Below, in pieces: positions 36,451 to 43,948 of a DNA stretch of 64,000 nt. The number at the start of each line of letters is the position of its first letter. Positions within the stretch are counted from its first letter, which is position 1. The stretch is taken from assembly GCF_036181745.1 (NCBI RefSeq), contig NZ_CP108080.1, positions 1,860,001 through 1,924,000 of the forward strand, read 5' to 3'. The notes under the pieces were generated by a model. That model did not search any database. It was given only the letters and a program-made list of their open reading frames with translations, and was not told where the DNA came from. A program made the translations under genes and the position numbers. This DNA comes from Streptomyces sp. NBC_00259 (lineage in GTDB: Bacteria > Actinomycetota > Actinomycetes > Streptomycetales > Streptomycetaceae).

Positions 36451-37198
36451 AGGACAGCAGAGGACGCCGCTGTATCTGAAGGTCGCCGCCGATCTGCGGA
36501 CCGCCATCACGGCGGGCGAGTACGGCTCCGGGGCGAAGCTTCCGGCGGAGGACGAACTGGCCCGCCGCTACGGGGTGTCCAGAGGCACCGTGCGCCAGGC
36601 ACTCGCCGCGCTGCGCACCGACGGACTGATCACCTCCCGGCGCGGCACCCGCCGCGTCGTCCTGGGCGCGCCCCGTCTGCACAGCTTCGGTGAGCTGCGC
36701 AGCTTCACCCGCTGGGCGCGTTCGCTCGGCGAGGAGCCGGGCGGCCGGGTGGTGGCCCTCGACCGGGTCACGGCGAACGAGGAGGAGGCGGAGAGGCTCC
36801 GTCTCGCGGAGGGCGCGATCGTGTACCGGGTGCGCCGGTTGCGTACGCTCTCCGGCGCGCCGGTGATGGTGGAGCGGACGACGTATCCGGAGCGGATCGG
36901 TGAGCTGGTGGCCGGAATGCCGCTGGACACGGTCTCGTACTCGGAGCAACTCGAACTGCACGGTGTGCTGTTCGCGGACGCCCGGCACACCATCGACCTG
37001 GTGCGGGCGGACGAGGACGACTCGGAACTGCTGGGCTGCCCATCAGGTGAGGCGCTGCTGCGGGAGCGGCGGCACTCGACGGACCCGGCGGGGACGCCGG
37101 TGGAGTGGTCGCAGGACCGCTATCTGCCGGGGACGGTGGCGTTCACGATGCAGAGTTCGATGGCGACGACGGCACTGGGCCGCCGACTGAGCCAGTAG
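36437..37198 (+). CDS. GntR-family (HutC/UTRA) transcriptional regulator, PhnF-like
   Basis: Predicted 253 residues. The N-terminal winged HTH (LYLKVAADLRTAITAGEYGSG, in two parts, KLPAEDELARRYGVSRGTVRQAL) is followed by a UTRA ligand-binding domain (about 85-245, with YRVRRLRTLSGAPVMVERTTYP and YLPGTVAFT). PhnF, the repressor of phosphonate genes, belongs to this subfamily. It overlaps the HAD gene by 14 nt and is the last gene of the operon, so it likely autoregulates. The GTTGT-N4-ACAAC sites upstream of this operon and of the dioxygenase gene are its probable operators. Confidence 0.88.
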   Translation: MRVSEGQQRTPLYLKVAADLRTAITAGEYGSGAKLPAEDELARRYGVSRGTVRQALAALRTDGLITSRRGTRRVVLGAPRLHSFGELRSFTRWARSLGEEPGGRVVALDRVTANEEEAERLRLAEGAIVYRVRRLRTLSGAPVMVERTTYPERIGELVAGMPLDTVSYSEQLELHGVLFADARHTIDLVRADEDDSELLGCPSGEALLRERRHSTDPAGTPVEWSQDRYLPGTVAFTMQSSMATTALGRRLSQ

Positions 37199-37250
37199 CC
37201 GCCGAGCCGATTCTCTTCGGCGGCACCGGCCGGTGCGCCGGGGTCGTGGA

Positions 37251-37295
37251 CGAGCGGGGCGGCGTACCGGCAGTGCCGGTACGCCGCCCCGCTCG
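37251..37295. terminator. Bidirectional terminator between the two phosphonate operons
   Basis: A perfect 21-bp inverted repeat (37251-37271 with 37275-37295) and 3-nt loop, beginning CGAGCGGGGCGG. It lies between the convergent GntR and HD-oxygenase genes. Three GCTCGTGC copies follow at about 37290-37320. Confidence 0.88.
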
Positions 37296-37334
37296 TGCAC
37301 GCTCGTGCGCGCTCGTGCCGTTTCTCGCCAGGCC

Positions 37335-37895
37335 CTACGGACGCAGCAGCCCCTCCAGCAGCGGCCGGAAGTGGGCGAAGCCCGGTGTGGGCATGTCCGG
37401 GTCCTTCGCCTGCTCGTCCCAGCGGCGTACGGCGACGGCGTCACGGGCTCCCGGGTGCGCCTCGAAGGCCCGTACCTGGTCGTCGGACATCGGACCGCCC
37501 TGGACCTCCAGGGTGTGCACGGAGGCCTCGGAGAGCAGGTCGAAGTAGCCGGGCTCGACGGCGCAGAGGTAGCGCTTGGCGGCGACGTGCAGGCGTACGG
37601 GCTCGGTGACTTCGGGGCCGAACCACTGGTCGAGCCAGTCGGCTCCCGTGTGGCTGTGCCGGTTGTCGGTGCCGTGCTCCATCAGGTCGCGGCCGGTGAC
37701 GGCGCCCTGGAAGTGGCCGACGTCGTGCAGCAGCGCGGCGGCGACGAGGTGCGGCGGGGCGCCTGCGGCCTCGGCGAGAGCGGCGGCCTGGAGCATGTGC
37801 TCGGCCTGGGTCACGTCCTCGCCGAAGTACTCGGCGCTGCCTTGGCCCTCGAACAGCTCGGCGAGGGTGTCGAGGGGGTGGGCGGCGGTGCTCAT
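37335..37895 (-). CDS. HD-domain mixed-valent di-iron phosphonate oxygenase (PhnZ/TmpB-like)
   Basis: Predicted 186 residues, the length of PhnZ. PhnZ and TmpB cleave the C-P bond of 1-hydroxy-2-aminoethylphosphonate or its trimethyl form, giving phosphate and glycine or glycine betaine. By position with PhnZ: Tyr23 and Glu26 in EYFGE (PhnZ Y24/E27 substrate gate), metal ligands His33, His57-Asp58, His82 or His80, His103 and Asp160, and phosphonate-binding Lys107 plus Arg157/158. HD motif LLHDVGH includes His61. This pattern is specific compared with other HD proteins. It overlaps the dioxygenase gene by ATGA. The choice between the aminoethyl and trimethyl substrates cannot be read from the sequence. 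Confidence 0.85.
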   Translation of the reverse strand: MSTAAHPLDTLAELFEGQGSAEYFGEDVTQAEHMLQAAALAEAAGAPPHLVAAALLHDVGHFQGAVTGRDLMEHGTDNRHSHTGADWLDQWFGPEVTEPVRLHVAAKRYLCAVEPGYFDLLSEASVHTLEVQGGPMSDDQVRAFEAHPGARDAVAVRRWDEQAKDPDMPTPGFAHFRPLLEGLLRP

Positions 37896-38989
37896 GCGGT
37901 GCTTTCCTTCCTGCGGAGTACGGCCAGGGTGGACGCGAGGCCGTCGATGTCGGCGTAGGCGCCCTGGAGGTGCCGGTCACCGGATTCGGCGAAGGCCGTA
38001 CGGGCGTGCAGCAGCCGGGTGTTGTCGAAGACGAGGCAGTCGCCCGGGGTGAGCCGGAAGTCCAGCTGCAGCTCGCTGCGGAGCAGCAGCTCACCGAAGC
38101 GGCGGTAGGCGGCGTAGAAGGCGTCCAGTACGTCGGCCGGCTGGTGCAGGGTGCCGATGGAGCGGTTGTTGAAGCGGATCTCGCGGATCCGGCCCGCCGG
38201 GTCGGTGCCGATCAGCGGCCGGTGGGCGCGCAGCTCGGTGCGGTCGTCGGCGAAGGCGAAAGGCACCGGGACGCGGGTGAGGATGCGGTACGCCTCCGGG
38301 TCCTCGGCGCGCAGCAGCGAGGCGGCGTGGAAGCCGTCGACGAGGCCGGAGTCGCCGCCCTGGGCCGCGTTGGTGAGGCAGTGCAGCAGCTGGAGGGTCG
38401 GCACCGGGTCGCGGTACGGGTTGTCGGTGTGCGGGGTGATACGGGCGCCGGTGAAGGCGAGGTTGTTGGGGTCGGCCTCGACACGGACCTCGAAGAGCGG
38501 GCCGTAGTTGGTCTCGCGTACGTAGCCGAAGGTCCGTGCCACTTCGAGGACCTGCCGGTCGCGTACGGGTACGCCGCGCAGCAGGACGAAGCCGAGGCGC
38601 AGCACGCTGTCGAGCGCCGCGGCACGGACGGCGTCGTCGGTGGTGTACGCGGCCCAGTCGGCCTCGGGGAACCCGCGGCCGGTGAGGCCGGCGTCCCACA
38701 GGTCCTTGTCGTCCTCGGTACGGCCGTCGCCCGGAGCCAGGGCGGTGCCGGGGAGGTGGGCGTCGAGCCAGGCGTCGGGGTAGACGGAGCGGTGCCCGTC
38801 GGGGGCCCAGACGACCTCACGGGCCGGATCGCCGTCCGCGGTCGTGGTGTCCTGGACGGAGCCGACGGCGAGTGCGGCGGGCAGCTCGGTGATCTGGAAC
38901 AGCTTCTGGCCGTTGCGGGGGTTCCGGCAGCCGGAGCAGGGACAGTTGTCGCGCAGCCAGAGCGGCGGTGCGGACGCGAGGGAGAGCAT
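37892..38989 (-). CDS. GBBH-like Fe(II)/2-oxoglutarate dioxygenase (TmpA/PhnY*-like)
   Basis: Predicted 365 residues. The N-terminal domain has WLRDNCPCSGCRNP, the Cys-rich zinc site of gamma-butyrobetaine hydroxylase (GBBH) relatives. The TauD-type catalytic core has the His-x-Asp of ITPHTDNPYRD, the distal His in TRLLHARTAF and the following 2-oxoglutarate-binding Arg. TmpA and PhnY*, GBBH homologs, hydroxylate trimethylated or plain 2-aminoethylphosphonate for the HD partner, which is exactly the gene downstream (ATGA overlap). ATG 38989 has GGAG 8 nt upstream, and the operator at 39004-39017 abuts that site. Carnitine-type substrates are the alternative but would not explain the HD partner. 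Confidence 0.83.
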   Translation of the reverse strand: MLSLASAPPLWLRDNCPCSGCRNPRNGQKLFQITELPAALAVGSVQDTTTADGDPAREVVWAPDGHRSVYPDAWLDAHLPGTALAPGDGRTEDDKDLWDAGLTGRGFPEADWAAYTTDDAVRAAALDSVLRLGFVLLRGVPVRDRQVLEVARTFGYVRETNYGPLFEVRVEADPNNLAFTGARITPHTDNPYRDPVPTLQLLHCLTNAAQGGDSGLVDGFHAASLLRAEDPEAYRILTRVPVPFAFADDRTELRAHRPLIGTDPAGRIREIRFNNRSIGTLHQPADVLDAFYAAYRRFGELLLRSELQLDFRLTPGDCLVFDNTRLLHARTAFAESGDRHLQGAYADIDGLASTLAVLRRKESTA

Positions 38990-39003
38990 GAGCGGAGCTC
39001 CAA

Positions 39004-39017
39004 GTTGTACAGACAAC
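39004..39017. promoter_or_regulatory. Putative GntR operator upstream of the dioxygenase/oxygenase operon
   Basis: GTTGT-ACAG-ACAAC, preceded by AA and followed by TT (AAGTTGT/ACAACTT arms of 7 bp). It agrees with the 31729-31742 site at 12 of 14 positions, the two differing only inside the spacer. It lies 14 nt before the ATG, directly upstream of the Shine-Dalgarno, where bound repressor would block transcription initiation. Confidence 0.72.
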
Positions 39018-39085
39018 TTCTGAACAGCTGGAGCCTGACAGGGGGGAATGACCTCGTGGTTACGGCACGGTGGACACCAGAAAGA

Positions 39086-39128
39086 CCCGTGCCGCCGGCC
39101 GGAAGGGGGGAAGGGCCGGCGGCACGGG
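39086..39128 (-). terminator. Terminator of the secreted RNase gene
   Basis: A perfect 15-bp inverted repeat (CCCGTGCCGCCGGCC at 39086-39100, complement at 39114-39128) with a 13-nt loop, 24 nt past the RNase stop. Confidence 0.8.
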
Positions 39129-39152
39129 CGCGGAAGGTGGGTCGGTGGGGGC

Positions 39153-39545
39153 TCAGCAGCCGTGGTCGACGAGATCGAACGACGCGTAGTGGTCGGCGGT
39201 GTAGTAGTCCTCCTGCGGGGAATCGCCGGTGACGATGCGGCGGGCACCGCGCGTGGGGGAGCCGGGCGTCTTGACGGTGTACTCGTGGTAGTAGCCGGTC
39301 GAGTGGGCCGGGAGGATGCCCTCGCGGTTCTGGAAGACCGTCCCGTCCTGCGGATACGGGAACGGGCCGCCGTTCTCGATGAGTTCGAGCGTGTCATGGG
39401 CCTGGGACGGCAGGTCGGAGTAGCAGATGTCGCCGACCGCGGCCGCCGCCGCGGTCGCCGGGGCGGCTACGGGTCCGCCGACGAGCAGGGCGGAGAGGAG
39501 GGCGGCCGCGCCGCCGAGCATGGTGATCCGTGGGGGGATTCGCAT
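39153..39545 (-). CDS. Secreted guanyl-specific ribonuclease (RNase Sa/N1 family)
   Basis: Predicted 130 residues: a 30-35 residue signal peptide, then a domain of about 96 residues closely resembling Streptomyces aureofaciens RNase Sa (ICYSDLPSQAHDTLELI; GPFPYPQDGTVFQNREGILP, split; YYHEYTVKTPG; TRGARRIVTG; QEDYYTADHYASFDLVDHGC, split). Catalytic Glu in HEYTV, Arg in ARRIV and His in DHYAS are present, as are the two Cys that close a disulfide. It cleaves RNA after G. No barstar-like inhibitor gene is adjacent. A three-half-site operator-like sequence lies upstream. Confidence 0.93.
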   Translation of the reverse strand: MRIPPRITMLGGAAALLSALLVGGPVAAPATAAAAAVGDICYSDLPSQAHDTLELIENGGPFPYPQDGTVFQNREGILPAHSTGYYHEYTVKTPGSPTRGARRIVTGDSPQEDYYTADHYASFDLVDHGC

Positions 39546-39567
39546 ATCCCATGATGACGCGCGTAGA

Positions 39568-39589
39568 AGTTGACGTGTCAACGTCAACT
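39568..39589. promoter_or_regulatory. Operator-like palindrome upstream of the RNase gene
   Basis: AGTTGACG at 39568-39575 pairs with CGTCAACT at 39582-39589. Inside it GTTGAC-GT-GTCAAC at 39569-39582 is a second, tighter palindrome, and GTCAAC recurs at 39583-39588. Three half-sites about 23 bp before the start codon suggest binding by a dimeric repressor; no candidate regulator is adjacent. Confidence 0.55.
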
Positions 39590-39726
39590 CCAAGGTGTTT
39601 TCGTCCCATTCACCTCCGCCACCGGACCCTCACGCCCCGGACGCCCGAACGCCCCGGCGCGGTAACCGCGTCGACGCACCGCCCCGCCTGTCGACGCACC
39701 GCCTCGTCCTCGGAACCCGGGGCCGA

Positions 39727-40644
39727 CTACCGCGTCCCGTACACCGGTTGCGGCGGCTGCGACTCCGCGAGGAGCTTCAGCGCCGTCTCGCCCGCTTCCG
39801 CGGGGCTCCAGCGGGCGGCGCGGTCGGCCGTGGGGCCCGGGTGCCAGCCCTGCATGACCGTGATGCGCCCGGCCTCCGCCTCGAAGACGCGGCCGGTCAC
39901 ACCCGCCGACGCCGCCGAGCCGAGCCAGACGACGAGCGGTGAGACGTTCTCGGGGGCCATGGCGTCGAAGGCGCCCGGCTCGTCCGGTGCCGCCATCGTC
40001 GCGGCGAACGTCCGCTCCGTCATACGCGTACGCGCCGCCGGGGCGATCGCGTTGACCTGCACGCCGTAGCGGGACATCTCCGCCGCCGCGACCAGGGTGA
40101 GGCCGACGACGCCCGCCTTCGCCGCGCTGTAGTTGCCCTGGCCGACCGAGCCCAGCAGGCCCGCGCCGCTGGACGTGTTGACCACACGGGCCGCCACCTC
40201 GCGGCCCGCCTTGGCCTCCGCGCGCCAGTGGGCCGCCGCGTGCTTCAGCGGCAGGAAGTGCCCCTTCAGATGCACCCGCATCACCGCGTCCCAGTCGTCC
40301 TCGTCGAGGTTGACCAGCATCCGGTCCCGCAGGAACCCCGCGTTGTTGACGAGCGTGTCGAGCCGGCCGAAGGAGTCGAGCGCCGCCGCCACCAGCGAGG
40401 CCGCGCCCTCCCTCGACGCCACGTCCCCGCCGTGCGCCACCGCCTCTCCGCCCGTCGCGCGGATCTCGTCGACGACCCGCCCGGCCGGGCTGTCCGGGCC
40501 GGGCGCCCCGTCCGGCCCGACCCCCAGGTCGTTGACCACCACGCGTGCGCCCTCCGCGGCGAACGCCAGCGCGTGGGCCCGCCCGAGCCCCCGGCCCGCG
40601 CCCGTCACGATCACGACCCGGCCGCGGCAGATACCAGCAGTCAT
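39727..40644 (-). CDS. Short-chain dehydrogenase of the HIP (steroid C/D ring) cluster
   Basis: Predicted 305 residues. SDR motifs: GAGRGLGRAHALAFAAEG (cofactor), NNAG, catalytic Ser in VNTSSGAGLLGS and YSAAKAG (Tyr-x-x-x-Lys). The N-terminus MTAGICRGRVVIVTGAG resembles Mycobacterium tuberculosis Rv3548c, which sits in the same order beside Rv3549c, echA20 and ipdAB. ATG 40644 is chosen: one base after the upstream gene's stop with GGGAG before it. Its step in the pathway is not established in the literature that I recall. Confidence 0.85.
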   Translation of the reverse strand: MTAGICRGRVVIVTGAGRGLGRAHALAFAAEGARVVVNDLGVGPDGAPGPDSPAGRVVDEIRATGGEAVAHGGDVASREGAASLVAAALDSFGRLDTLVNNAGFLRDRMLVNLDEDDWDAVMRVHLKGHFLPLKHAAAHWRAEAKAGREVAARVVNTSSGAGLLGSVGQGNYSAAKAGVVGLTLVAAAEMSRYGVQVNAIAPAARTRMTERTFAATMAAPDEPGAFDAMAPENVSPLVVWLGSAASAGVTGRVFEAEAGRITVMQGWHPGPTADRAARWSPAEAGETALKLLAESQPPQPVYGTR

Positions 40645-40645
40645 C

Positions 40646-41422
40646 TCAACTCCCATCGGAGATCTCCTTGTTCGCGGTCGCGGCATCGAGGAACGCGGGG
40701 CGCTCCCCGCCCCCGTGCACCAGCAGGGACGCCCCGCTCACATACGCGGCCCGCGCCGAGGCGAGGAAGACCGCCGCGTCCCCGATCTCGTCCGGCTCCG
40801 CGAGCCGGCCCAGCGGCACGGTGCGGCCGACCGCCGCGACACCCGTCTCGTCGCCGTAGTGCAGATGCGAAAGCTCCGTACGCACCATCCCGAGCACGAG
40901 CGTGTTCACCCGCACCTCCGGCGCCCACTCCACGGCCATGGACCGCGCGAGGCTCTCCAGCCCCGCCTTCGCCGCCCCGTACGCGGCCGTCCCCGGCGAC
41001 GGCCGCGTCCCGCTCACGCTCCCGACCATCACCACGCAGCCGCGGGCCGCGCGCAGCAGTTCGTAGGCGGCCAGCGACGCCGTCAACGGGGCCAGCAGAT
41101 TCAGCTCCAGGACACGTGCGTGCCGCTGCGCCCCGCCCTCCCCCAGCAGCCGGTACGGCGTTCCGCCCGCGTTGTTCACGAGGACGTCGAGCCGCCCGTA
41201 GCGGCGGCCGGTCCCGGCGAAGAAGTCCCCGACGGCATCGGCGTCCCGCAGGTCGACGGGGACGAACCGCGCGGTGCGGCCCGCGGACGCGACCGGCACG
41301 TCCGGCGGTCTGCGGGCACAGACGACGACGTCGGCCCCCGCCGCGAGGAACGCCCGGGCGATGCCCGCGCCGACGCCGCGCGTCCCGCCGGTGACGACGG
41401 CGACCCTCCCGTCCAGCTCCAT
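40646..41422 (-). CDS. Short-chain dehydrogenase of the HIP cluster (Rv3549c-like)
   Basis: Predicted 258 residues. GGTRGVGAGIARAF cofactor motif, NNAGGTPY, Ser in VGSVSGTRPSPG, YGAAKAG catalytic pair. First gene of the minus-strand arm of the divergent echA20 region; the ribosome-binding site is GGAAGG. The KstR2-like site at 41452-41471 lies 30 nt upstream. Confidence 0.85.
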   Translation of the reverse strand: MELDGRVAVVTGGTRGVGAGIARAFLAAGADVVVCARRPPDVPVASAGRTARFVPVDLRDADAVGDFFAGTGRRYGRLDVLVNNAGGTPYRLLGEGGAQRHARVLELNLLAPLTASLAAYELLRAARGCVVMVGSVSGTRPSPGTAAYGAAKAGLESLARSMAVEWAPEVRVNTLVLGMVRTELSHLHYGDETGVAAVGRTVPLGRLAEPDEIGDAAVFLASARAAYVSGASLLVHGGGERPAFLDAATANKEISDGS

Positions 41423-41451
41423 CGGCTGCTACCTTCCTGACGAGCAGTCAC

Positions 41452-41471
41452 CTAACAAACGTTTGGTGGAA
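41452..41471. promoter_or_regulatory. KstR2-like operator A (between SDR and echA20)
   Basis: CCTAACAAACGTTTGGTGGA with a perfect 10-bp core CAAACGTTTG. The inner 14 bp fit A-n-CAAR-nn-YTTG-n-T, close to the KstR2 motif AnCAAGnnCTTGnT reported in mycobacteria and Rhodococcus. It sits midway between divergent starts at 41422 and 41489. Confidence 0.7.
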
Positions 41472-41488
41472 AGGTAGCTGATCCACTC

Positions 41489-42241
41489 ATGGGTGTCTCC
41501 ACCACAAGCCCGGAGAAGGGCATTTCCGTCGTCACGGTCGACTTCCCGCCCGTCAACGCCCTTCCCGTACAGGGCTGGTACGACCTCGCCGACGCCGTAC
41601 GCACCGCCGGCCGCGACCCGGAGATCCGCTGCGTCGTCCTGGCCGCCGAGGGCCGCGGCTTCAACGCCGGCGTCGACATCAAGGAGTTGCAGCGCGACCC
41701 CGGCCACGACGCCCTGATCGGCGTCAACCGCGGCTGCTACGAGGCCTTCGCCGCCGTCCACGAGTGCGAGGTCCCCGTCGTCGCCGCCGTGCACGGCTTC
41801 TGCCTCGGCGGAGGCATCGGCCTCGTCGGCAACGCGGACGCGATCGTCGCCTCCGACGACGCCACCTTCGGACTGCCTGAGCTGGACCGGGGAGCGCTCG
41901 GCGCCGCCACCCATCTCGCCCGTCTGGTCCCCGGGCATCTGATGCGCGCCCTGTACTACACCTCGCGCACGGCGACCGCCGCCGAACTGCACGCCCACGG
42001 CTCGGTCTGGCGGGTGGTCCCACGCCCCGGACTCCACGCCGCGGCCCTGGAACTGGCGCGGGAGATCGCCCGCAAGGACGGCCACCTCATCCGGCTGGCG
42101 AAGGCGGCCATCAACGGCATCGACCCCGTCGACGTACGCCGCAGCTACCGCTTCGAGCAGGGCTTCACCTTCGAGGCGGCCCTCAGCGGCACCGCCGGAC
42201 GGGTCCGCGACACCTTCGGCAAGGAGGAGACGAGTGGCTGA
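41489..42241 (+). CDS. echA20: EchA20-like crotonase, ring-D hydrolase of steroid HIP pathway
   Basis: Predicted 250 residues of the enoyl-CoA hydratase/crotonase family. Oxyanion-hole regions GRGFNAGVDIKELQ and HGFCLGGGIGLVGNAD are visible, and FGLPELDRGALGAATHL is characteristic. EchA20 opens the last steroid ring D by hydrolysis of a beta-diketone-type CoA ester. Immediately followed by ipdA (8-nt overlap), as in Mycobacterium tuberculosis Rv3550-Rv3551. Confidence 0.85.
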   Translation: MGVSTTSPEKGISVVTVDFPPVNALPVQGWYDLADAVRTAGRDPEIRCVVLAAEGRGFNAGVDIKELQRDPGHDALIGVNRGCYEAFAAVHECEVPVVAAVHGFCLGGGIGLVGNADAIVASDDATFGLPELDRGALGAATHLARLVPGHLMRALYYTSRTATAAELHAHGSVWRVVPRPGLHAAALELAREIARKDGHLIRLAKAAINGIDPVDVRRSYRFEQGFTFEAALSGTAGRVRDTFGKEETSG

Positions 42242-43103
42242 CAAGACCATGAGCGTCGACGAGATCGCGGACCGGCTGCGCAGCGGCATGACCCTCGGCA
42301 TCGGCGGCTGGGGCTCGCGCCGCAAGCCCATGGCGCTGGTGCGGGCGCTGCTGCGCACCGCGATCACCGACCTCACCGTCGTCTCGTACGGCGGCCCGGA
42401 CGTCGGGCTGCTGGCCGCCGCGGGCCGGGTCCGCAGGCTCGTCGCACCCTTCGCGACCCTCGACTCGATCCCGCTGGAGCCGCACTTCCGCGCGGCACGC
42501 CAAAGCGCCGCCTTCGCGATGACGGAGCTCGACGAAGCCATGTTCATGTGGGGGCTGCACGCCGCGGCGAACCGGCTGCCGTTCCTGCCCGTGCGGGCGG
42601 GCATCGGCTCGGACGTCATGCGGGTCAACCCGGAGCTGCGCACCGTCACCTCCCCCTACGAGGACGGCGCGGACGGCGGGCGCGGCGAGGAGTTCGTGGC
42701 CGTGCCCGCCCTGCGGATGGACGCCGCGTTCGTCCACATGAACCGCGCCGACCGGCTCGGCAACGGCCAGTACCTCGGGCCCGACCCGTACTTCGACGAC
42801 CTCTTCTGCGAGGCCGCCGACGAGGCGTACCTCTCGTGCGAACAGCTGGTCGAGACGGCCGAGCTCACCAAGGAGGCGGCCCCGCAGACGCTGCTGATCA
42901 GCCGGCACAGCGTCACCGGCGTCGTCGAGACCCCGAACGGCGCGCACTTCACCTCCTGCGCTCCCGACTACGGGCGCGACGAGGCCTTCCAGAAGCTGTA
43001 CGCGACCACGCCCTGGCAGGAATTCGCCGAACGGTTCCTGTCCGGCGGGAGCGAGCACGCCTACCAGTGCGCCGTCCAGGCCTGGCACGAGGAGCAGCAG
43101 TGA
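42234..43103 (+). CDS. ipdA: IpdA, alpha subunit of steroid ring-C hydrolase (CoA-transferase fold)
   Basis: Predicted 289 residues. GTG 42234 has the strong AAGGAGGA. Family I CoA-transferase alpha fold: MTLGIGGWGSRRKPMALVRAL (cut), VVSYGGPDVGLL, RADRLGNGQYLGPDPYFDDLF. IpdAB proteins keep this fold but hydrolyse the ring-C ketone of COCHEA-CoA instead of transferring CoA. Coupled to ipdB by GTGA. Confidence 0.88.
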   Translation: MADKTMSVDEIADRLRSGMTLGIGGWGSRRKPMALVRALLRTAITDLTVVSYGGPDVGLLAAAGRVRRLVAPFATLDSIPLEPHFRAARQSAAFAMTELDEAMFMWGLHAAANRLPFLPVRAGIGSDVMRVNPELRTVTSPYEDGADGGRGEEFVAVPALRMDAAFVHMNRADRLGNGQYLGPDPYFDDLFCEAADEAYLSCEQLVETAELTKEAAPQTLLISRHSVTGVVETPNGAHFTSCAPDYGRDEAFQKLYATTPWQEFAERFLSGGSEHAYQCAVQAWHEEQQ

Positions 43104-43948
43104 ACGCCTCCCGCCCCGTCCCCGGGCCCGCATCCGGCTCTGCGTCCGGCTCCGTATCCGATTCCGTAGCCGGCTCTGCGTCCGGTTCCGTAGCCGGCTC
43201 TGCGTCCGGATCTGCGTCCGGCTCTGCGCCCGGTTCCGTCACCCGGTCCGAGTACTGCGTCATCGCCTGCGCCGAGGCCTGGCGCGACAACGGCGAAGTG
43301 CTGGCCAGCCCGATGGGGATCGTGCCGTCCCTCGGCGCCCGCCTCGCCAGACGCACCTTCTCCCCCGACCTCCTCCTCACGGACGGTGAGGCCATGCTCG
43401 TCGGCCTGGACGGCACCGTGGAGGGCTGGCTGCCCTACCGTCGCCACCTCACGATGGTCACCGGCGGCCGGCGGCACGTCATGATGGGCGCGAGCCAGAT
43501 CGACCGCTACGGCAACCAGAACATCTCCTGCATCGGCGACTGGGCACGCCCGGCGCGCCAGCTGCTCGGCGTGCGCGGCGCTCCCGTCAACACCCTCAAC
43601 AATCCGGTGAGTTACTGGGTGCCACGGCACTCGCCGCGGGTCTTCGTCGAGAAGGTCGACATGATCAGCGGCGTCGGGTACGACCACGCGAACGGCGCGC
43701 GTTTCCACCGCATCCCGCGGGTGGTCAGCAACCTCGGCGTCTTCGACTTCGCCACACCGGACCACTCGATGCGGCTGGCCTCGGTGCACCCGGGCGTCAC
43801 CGTCGCCCAGATCCGGGAGGCGACCGGCTTCGGCCTGGTCATCGACGACGACGTGCCGTACACCCGGGAGCCGACCGCGGCCGAACTGACGCTGATCCGC
43901 GAGGTCATCGACCCTGGCGGCACCCGCTCACGCGAGGTCGGCGACTGA
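43100..43948 (+). CDS. ipdB: IpdB, beta subunit of steroid ring-C hydrolase, with repeat-derived N-terminus
   Basis: Predicted 282 residues. Residues 1-12 are VNASRPVPGPAS. Residues 13-48 come from nine 12-bp repeats (GSAS/GSVS/DSVA-like). The conserved domain begins at about 49 (TRSEYCVIACAEAWRDNGEVLASP, cut) with MVTGGRRHVMMGASQIDRYGNQN (cut) and EKVDMISGVGYDHANG. Known IpdB proteins begin close to the RAEYC region, so the Ser/Gly tract is extra and presumably a flexible tail. GTG 43100 overlaps ipdA; a start after the repeats is possible but no Met or strong ribosome-binding site is seen there. Confidence 0.86.
   Translation: MNASRPVPGPASGSASGSVSDSVAGSASGSVAGSASGSASGSAPGSVTRSEYCVIACAEAWRDNGEVLASPMGIVPSLGARLARRTFSPDLLLTDGEAMLVGLDGTVEGWLPYRRHLTMVTGGRRHVMMGASQIDRYGNQNISCIGDWARPARQLLGVRGAPVNTLNNPVSYWVPRHSPRVFVEKVDMISGVGYDHANGARFHRIPRVVSNLGVFDFATPDHSMRLASVHPGVTVAQIREATGFGLVIDDDVPYTREPTAAELTLIREVIDPGGTRSREVGD
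43136..43243 (+). repeat. Nine tandem 12-bp repeats inside ipdB
   Basis: Units of the form GGCTCTGCGTCC or GGTTCCGTAGCC in frame, each encoding four residues (Gly/Asp-Ser-Ala/Val-Ser/Ala/Pro/Thr). Copy number can change by slippage without losing frame. Confidence 0.88.

Noticed and set aside
39153..39545. A toxin-immunity pair around the RNase
   Set aside because: No barstar-like small acidic gene lies on either side; the neighbours are the dioxygenase and an SDR.
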